Assembly: GCA_918797485.1 (NCBI GenBank)
Contig: CAKKNE010000004.1
Span: 4,650,001-4,714,000 of the forward strand
Direction of reading: 5' to 3'
Length of the DNA stretch: 64,000 nt
DNA from: Pelagomonas calceolata
Lineage: Eukaryota; Sar; Pelagophyceae; Pelagomonadales; Pelagomonadaceae
This document shows, piece after piece, positions 59,286 through 64,000 of this stretch (within the stretch, counting starts at the first letter, position 1; each line of letters begins with the position of its first letter). The position numbers were made by a program, and so were the translations under genes. The notes beneath the pieces are model-generated. The model searched no databases and had not been told where the DNA came from. It worked only from the letters and a program-made list of their open reading frames with translations.

Positions 59286-59536
59286 AAGCTCTCTTTGCAT
59301 TCAAAATCTCTCAGACGCTCGTTGCTCCTGCATACGGGCTTCACCGCTGAAGCAAAGGAGCAGCGTTCGTCTCCCGTCTCCTGTGAACGTGCCTGCTGCC
59401 GTAGGCTGCGCTTGCATCACCGGCGAGCGAGAAATAAGCGCGCGCCAAGAGCTGGCCAGCCAAGAGCAGCTTGCTGCGTCACGCGACGCGCAGCAACTAG
59501 GCCCCGCCAAGCCACACACAGCCACAGATAGCAGCC

Positions 59537-61066
59537 ATGGCCAGCATCTCCATCGTCGTCCGCGACGCCGACGGTACTACAGTAGAGACGTGCCACGACA
59601 GCGCCGCGGACAAGGAATTTGCAAAAGGCGGCTACAGCGGCGCGCGCCGGGCCTTCGCGGCCAAGAAGTTCGACAAGAACGTTAAATTAGCGGACGGCCA
59701 CACGCTCGTGTTGCTCGTCGACGGCGTCGCGAAGCTGACGCACCCCGAACAAAAAAAGGGCAAGAAGCGCGCCGCCGGCGGCACGCCGCGCGCGCCGAAG
59801 CCCGCCGCCAAAAAGGCCGCGACGGCCGAGAAGCCCAAGCCGAGCGAGGCGGGCTGGACGCCGCCCGCCTCAACTGACGAAGCTGCGTCGAGCCCGCCCA
59901 AAAAAACCTGCACGCCGTCGATGCTGTTGAGCATGAAGATGAAGAGCGGCAAGCCGCCCGTGGAAATGGAGCGGGAGGTCCACTCGCCGCAGGTGAAGCC
60001 CCGGAAGAAGAAGCGCGTCGTCGTGGAGGAGTCCGACGACGAGTCGCTGCCTGAACAAAAGCGGACGGACGAGGACTCGGAGGAGGAAATGGACTTCGAC
60101 GCCCCAGAGAAGGAGGAAGAAGTGGAAGAAGTGGTGGAGACGGCGGAGGCGCCCGCGCTGTCCACGGCGGGCGGCGCGGCGCGGGCGTGGTCGGCCTTCT
60201 CCGAGAAGACGACGAAGCCTGATGAAGGCGACGCCAAAGGCGATCAGTGGAACAAGGTCGACGAGGACGACGACGGGTGTGCGGTCGTCAACGTCGTGCA
60301 GGCCCTGAGTCCGAAGGCACTGGCGCAGAAGTTCGACGCGGCCGGGCTACTGTTACTGGAAAGTTCGAAGTGGATTCTGTCAAGAGAAGCCCTGAAGAGT
60401 TTGAAAGATGCCATTTCGGCACGGTACGCTTCAAAACTCGCCGAGGCGCAAGAAGAGGGCCTCGTGACGAAGAAGCGCAAAGACTTGTTGAAGGACGCCG
60501 AGACCGAGACCTTGGCGGGCTTCAACCAGCGACCGGGCGGGCGCGTGGACATGGTGCTCGACGATTTACAAGCTGTTCAGGGGTTTGACTGGCCCTGGGC
60601 TCCTGCTGTGAAAGCTATTCTGGGTCCTTCCTCGTCCCTGAACTACGTGGGGTGTGTGGTCGCGCGGCCGGGCGACGCGACGCAGAACTGGCACATCGAC
60701 GGCGTTCATAGTGTGGAGGAGTACCACGCTCGAGCGGACCGGGTGATCGTGTTTTGTCCTTTGACGGACCTGACGGAGAAGACGGGGTGCACGGAGTTCA
60801 TCCCGACGTCCCACTACAAGTCTAGAGGAAAATACAAGTTCGAGCAAGTGGCGTCGATGCCGCGCGCGAGACATTACCTCCATGCGGGCACGCCCGTCGT
60901 CATGGACTACCGGCTGTGGCACCGCGGCCTGCCGAACACTGGGGAGACTGATAGATACCTGCTCTACACGGTCTTCCAGAAGGCCGAGACCAAAAAGGCC
61001 ATGGAGCTCACGGGCGGGTCGAAGGTCGCGCTATCCAAGGGCGTCGACGGGTCGCGGGCGTGGTAG
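59537..61066 (+). CDS. Nuclear-type PhyH-like 2OG-Fe(II) oxygenase with charged N-terminus
   Basis: Single exon, 509 residues, ATG at 59537. N-terminal 70 residues form a small domain (SISIVVRDADGTTVETCHDS, HTLVLLVDG), followed by a Lys/Pro/Ala-rich region with likely nuclear signals (KKGKKRA, KPRKKKRVVV) and a Glu/Asp tract. The C-terminal 250 residues are the oxygenase: NWHIDGVHSVEEY (HxD), ADRVIVFCPLTDLTEKTGCT, YLHAGTPVVMDYRLWHRGLP (distal His) and DRYLLYTVF (2OG Arg). Likely acts in the nucleus on chromatin, nucleic acid or protein; substrate unknown. Confidence 0.8.
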   Translation: MASISIVVRDADGTTVETCHDSAADKEFAKGGYSGARRAFAAKKFDKNVKLADGHTLVLLVDGVAKLTHPEQKKGKKRAAGGTPRAPKPAAKKAATAEKPKPSEAGWTPPASTDEAASSPPKKTCTPSMLLSMKMKSGKPPVEMEREVHSPQVKPRKKKRVVVEESDDESLPEQKRTDEDSEEEMDFDAPEKEEEVEEVVETAEAPALSTAGGAARAWSAFSEKTTKPDEGDAKGDQWNKVDEDDDGCAVVNVVQALSPKALAQKFDAAGLLLLESSKWILSREALKSLKDAISARYASKLAEAQEEGLVTKKRKDLLKDAETETLAGFNQRPGGRVDMVLDDLQAVQGFDWPWAPAVKAILGPSSSLNYVGCVVARPGDATQNWHIDGVHSVEEYHARADRVIVFCPLTDLTEKTGCTEFIPTSHYKSRGKYKFEQVASMPRARHYLHAGTPVVMDYRLWHRGLPNTGETDRYLLYTVFQKAETKKAMELTGGSKVALSKGVDGSRAW

Positions 61067-61594
61067 GTTAGTCTTCCCCTGCTAAGTCGCTTTTATCGAA
61101 GTGTGCTAGGACTCGTGGGGCGGATCTCGCGCGCCGGTGCGTGGCGGGCCGGCCCGGCCGCCGCCCGCGTTTCGATTCTATCAGAGGAGTAGGCCGAGCT
61201 TTCTCTAAGCGACGAGGCCGGGTGGCTGTGCAATCTGGCCCGCGGCCGGCCATCGCCGCGCGCGCGGCTTTTTTTCGCGCCCTTTGTCCGTCTGTCGCGG
61301 TCAGGGAGCCTATGGGAAGACAATTCGGCCGACGACTCTTTGTCTGGCGAGATCACGGGGCGCCTTTGGCGGCGGCTAATATTGCACGCCAAATGCCTGC
61401 TGAGAACGCGCAGGAGGCGAACCAAACTATAAAGGCAGCCGTACGTCCCAGTGAGTTGCCAGTTAGCTCTACCAAGCAGCACTGAGGCTTGCGCCACGAG
61501 TAAGGCCCTTAACCACCACACTCCCGAGCAGCTGCTTACCCAAAGCGCGCGAAAGTCGCATAAACTCGAGCCTATTGGGCCTCTGCTTCCCACC
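61067..61594. promoter_or_regulatory. Intergenic region with TATA box of the MATE gene
   Basis: 528 bp. CTATAAAGG at 61427-61435 is a good TATA box about 165 bp before the ATG at 61595. Nothing else recognised. Confidence 0.55.
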
Positions 61595-63529
61595 ATGGTG
61601 CGCAGGCGGCATCGCTGCGCCGCCGCGGCCATCGTCGCGGCATCCCTGCGCCCCGCGGCGGCGCTGCTCGCGCCGCCGCGCCTCTTGCACCGCCGCAGCA
61701 CAGCAAGGAACGTGCTCGCGGACCCGCCCGAAGAAGTAGAGACGGCCATCGAAGCTCTACTGCAGGGCGCCGCCGTCACGACGACAGATACGGCCTTTGA
61801 GTTCGTCGAGCAACCCCCCGATGTGCATGAGGGCGAGCTCGCGACCGCGGAGGCCACGGTAGAAGCTCTATTGCAGGGTTCGACCTCCGACGAGACGATC
61901 CAAGTGTATGAATCGATGGAGGCGATCGCGGAGGTGGACGAACGGAAAAGTACCGAGGCCGTCGAGGAGATGCCGTTGCCGGAGTTGGAGAGGGAGATCC
62001 TCGTCGAGGACGACGATCTGTTGAGGGAGGTCGACCAGGACGACACGCTGTGGTCGCTGGTCGAAGATCTGCCGGTCGTGGCGGACCCGATCCTCGCGGC
62101 GGTCGCGCCGGACGTCGCCGTCGAAGCCGACGAGGACGCGATAACACGGAGAAAAGTGAGGATGCGCGCCCTACCTTTGTTCGTGGTCTGGCTCGCGGCG
62201 CCGACGCTATCGTTGATCGACACGGCGGTCGTCGGGCGCTTCGCGAAGGGCCCTGCTGCCGCCGCGGCGCTCGCGCCGGCCGTGTCCTTCTCCGATTCTC
62301 TAGCCTATCTGATGACGTTTTTAGCTATCAAGACGACGTCGAGGGTCGCTACTTATGTGGCGAATCACGACGGCCGAGGGGCTCGCTTAGCCGCACGAGA
62401 AGGCCTCTGGCTGTCGGCCATTGTCGGTAGTCTGATGGCCCTGTCCGGGGAACTCGGCGGCGCCGCCGGGACCCTGAGGAGCGTCTATGTCACGGGACGG
62501 ACCGCGGCGGTCCTAGCTCCGGCGACGACGTACTGTAGGATACGGGGCGCAGCCATGCCATTGCAACTGATGTGGCAGACGGCGCAGGCGGCGTCGATCG
62601 CGCGCGGCGACGCGACGGCTCCGTTACGAGCCTGCGGCTGGGCGGCGTTGTTCAATGTCGTCGGGGATATAGTGCTGGTGGCCGGTTTGGGCCTTGGCGT
62701 CGCCGGCGCAGCCTTAGCGACGGCCCTGTCGATGCTCGTTGGGTGTGCAGCACAGCTACGTTCATTGAACAAACTGGAAACAACCGAAAGGCTGCAGGAG
62801 GCTGTGTTTCAGAACGACCAGCTCGATCCAGCTGGATGTGACAGAGCGCTGGAAAAGGAAGCAAGGCCTTCCCTCGGGGCGCTCTGCCGGTTGTTCGGGG
62901 ACGCCCTACCCATCTTCGCGACGCTCTTCTCGAAAACGGTGGTAGGTGTGGTCTTGGTCGCGGCGGCCGCTGGGGCTTCTTTAGCCGAGTTGGCCTCCCA
63001 TCAAATAGCCAACGGGTTGTTCTTATTGTTTGCACCGTTCGCGGATGCTTTGAGCGCCGCCTCGCAGTCCCTGGCGCCGCGCGCGCTGCGACGAGCGAAG
63101 CAGCGGCCGCGCGTCGTGCTCTCCACTGTGCTGAGAGAAACAGGCGTCGCCGCCACCGTCGCCTTCGGCCTGACCTGGGGCTTGGCCGCGTGCGGCGGGT
63201 CGCTGTTCTCGGCGAACCCCTTCGTGCACGCGACACTTGCAAAGCTGGGGCCGTGGATCGGCGCCTCCCTCGGCGTTTATGTCTTGAACACGGTCTTCGA
63301 GGGGACGCTGTTCGCGTTCGGCCACGCGCGGTGGATTGGAGCGCTCATGCCGTTCAACGCTCTGGCCGTGGCCGTGGCCCTGCTCTCGAAGAGCGTGCGC
63401 GGCACGCCGGAGACGTGCTTGATCCGGTCGTGGATCGTCTTCGTGGCCTACCAGGTCTGGCGCGTGCCGCAGCTTGCTTTAATAGCGCGCATGCCCAAGG
63501 ACGTCCTCGCGTCGACGTCGGACGACTAG
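61595..63529 (+). CDS. MATE-family efflux transporter, probably plastid envelope
   Basis: Single exon; the ATG at 61595 gives 644 residues. The N-terminus (ATIVAASL-type hydrophobic core, then ALLAPPRLLHRRS) looks like a bipartite plastid presequence. An acidic 130-residue extension contains a repeated EALLQG unit (VETAIEALLQG and VEALLQG). From residue 190 there are about twelve membrane segments; FVVWLAAPTLSLIDTAVVGR is the family's opening helix, and GDATAPLRACGWAALFNVVG to DIVLVAGLGLGVAGAALATA the middle signature. Likely Na+ or H+ antiport of small organic compounds. Confidence 0.85.
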   Translation: MVRRRHRCAAAAIVAASLRPAAALLAPPRLLHRRSTARNVLADPPEEVETAIEALLQGAAVTTTDTAFEFVEQPPDVHEGELATAEATVEALLQGSTSDETIQVYESMEAIAEVDERKSTEAVEEMPLPELEREILVEDDDLLREVDQDDTLWSLVEDLPVVADPILAAVAPDVAVEADEDAITRRKVRMRALPLFVVWLAAPTLSLIDTAVVGRFAKGPAAAAALAPAVSFSDSLAYLMTFLAIKTTSRVATYVANHDGRGARLAAREGLWLSAIVGSLMALSGELGGAAGTLRSVYVTGRTAAVLAPATTYCRIRGAAMPLQLMWQTAQAASIARGDATAPLRACGWAALFNVVGDIVLVAGLGLGVAGAALATALSMLVGCAAQLRSLNKLETTERLQEAVFQNDQLDPAGCDRALEKEARPSLGALCRLFGDALPIFATLFSKTVVGVVLVAAAAGASLAELASHQIANGLFLLFAPFADALSAASQSLAPRALRRAKQRPRVVLSTVLRETGVAATVAFGLTWGLAACGGSLFSANPFVHATLAKLGPWIGASLGVYVLNTVFEGTLFAFGHARWIGALMPFNALAVAVALLSKSVRGTPETCLIRSWIVFVAYQVWRVPQLALIARMPKDVLASTSDD

Positions 63530-63616
63530 CGCGAAGAGCGCTCTTTCTTTTTCGCCCCGCTGTAGTGGTGTCTCCGAGAAAATAAGTATATTGTACATTT
63601 TATCTTATCACACAAC

Positions 63617-64000
63617 TCACCCCCAGACCAACGGCAGCGTGACGTCGCCGTCGGGTCCAATAGCAGGCATCTCGCGAACCGCCGGCACGTCGACGGCGTC
63701 CCACGCGTCTAGTTTGGCAATGCGGGCGGTCACGACGATGCGTGCTCCCGTCCGCGGCGGAGCGCCAGGCGTGTGGTGGACGGCGTGCTTGGCGTGCGGC
63801 TGGAGGCCCTCCCGCTGCAGATGAACCAACGCGTCGGTGGTCGGGAGCGTCCGGGCGGCGCCCAATTTCCTTTCCAAACCACTGTCCTCCCAGTTCTGGA
63901 CCGGTTTCCAGCGCACACAGTCGGCGCCCGAGTCCGTCTGCGCTTTCTCGTACAATATAAGCGTCGCCACTGCCTGCCGCGGGGCGAGCGTCGTCTGCGC
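63617..64000 (-). CDS. 3' end of a gene of unknown function (partial)
   Basis: The frame is open from the window edge (64000) to the stop at 63617, at least 127 residues; the start lies outside. Convergent with the MATE gene (88 bp between stops). It includes GARIVVTARIAKLDAWDAVD and GDVTLPLVWG. No family recognised. Confidence 0.5.
   Translation of the reverse strand, partial: AQTTLAPRQAVATLILYEKAQTDSGADCVRWKPVQNWEDSGLERKLGAARTLPTTDALVHLQREGLQPHAKHAVHHTPGAPPRTGARIVVTARIAKLDAWDAVDVPAVREMPAIGPDGDVTLPLVWG

Larger units (their letters stand above)
59046..59536. promoter_or_regulatory. Divergent promoter region
   Basis: 491 bp between outward-facing starts. Holds the inverted repeat at 59262-59285 and an imperfect tandem pair around 59127-59215 sharing CGTCGTGAACCTTCG. 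No supported ORF. Confidence 0.5.

Overview
This window is nuclear DNA from a GC-rich, gene-dense eukaryote, most likely a marine stramenopile alga of the pelagophyte type (Aureococcus/Pelagomonas-like). The grounds are long single-exon genes, a RACK1 gene, plastid and mitochondrial targeting peptides, a flagellar-type protein, many 2OG-Fe(II) oxygenases, and short intron-forming mobile elements (introners) of the kind reported from Aureococcus and Micromonas. The species call is inference. I saw no rRNA, tRNA, CRISPR array or bacterial operon.

Layout. 0.1-8 kb: RING-H2 membrane protein, CFAP77-like protein, a homologue of the helical domain of phage DNA-thymine hypermodification enzymes, a sulfotransferase-like type II membrane protein, an Rtt106-like histone chaperone and RACK1. 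8-18 kb: an ankyrin/GH20b fusion gene interrupted by an introner, a three-exon unknown gene, a truncated intron-free ankyrin paralogue and an unknown gene; the two ankyrin loci are the arms of a segmental duplication. 18.5-31.4 kb: zinc-finger-like protein, sulfatase, EF-hand/coiled-coil protein, GH16 glucanase, a cap-trimethylguanosine-synthase/2OG-oxygenase fusion, a mitochondrial-type carrier and an MgtE-type Mg2+ transporter. 31.5-54.1 kb: one giant minus-strand gene (about 7,470 residues) for a secreted modular protein with two complete kexin-like protease plus P-domain units, LNR, lectin-like, LamG-like, BspA-like and many Cys-rich repeats. 54.4-64 kb: RRM/zinc-knuckle/SAP protein, two PhyH-type oxygenases, a probable thylakoid-lumen protein, an NAD(P)-binding epimerase-like protein, a MATE transporter and a partial gene.

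The strongest theme is intron birth. At least five genes carry short elements with inverted ends (CTGTGTGGAAATCAA and its complement) flanked by 8-bp target duplications. The GT of the upstream duplication serves as 5' splice site and the terminal CAG of the element as 3' splice site, so splicing restores the original reading frame. Elements sit in both orientations and still make GT...AG introns. One ankyrin paralogue has an empty site exactly where the other carries an element, so gain is visible inside the window. A second recurrent signal is a short GCTAG...CTAGC inverted repeat, mostly 60-290 bp upstream of start codons.
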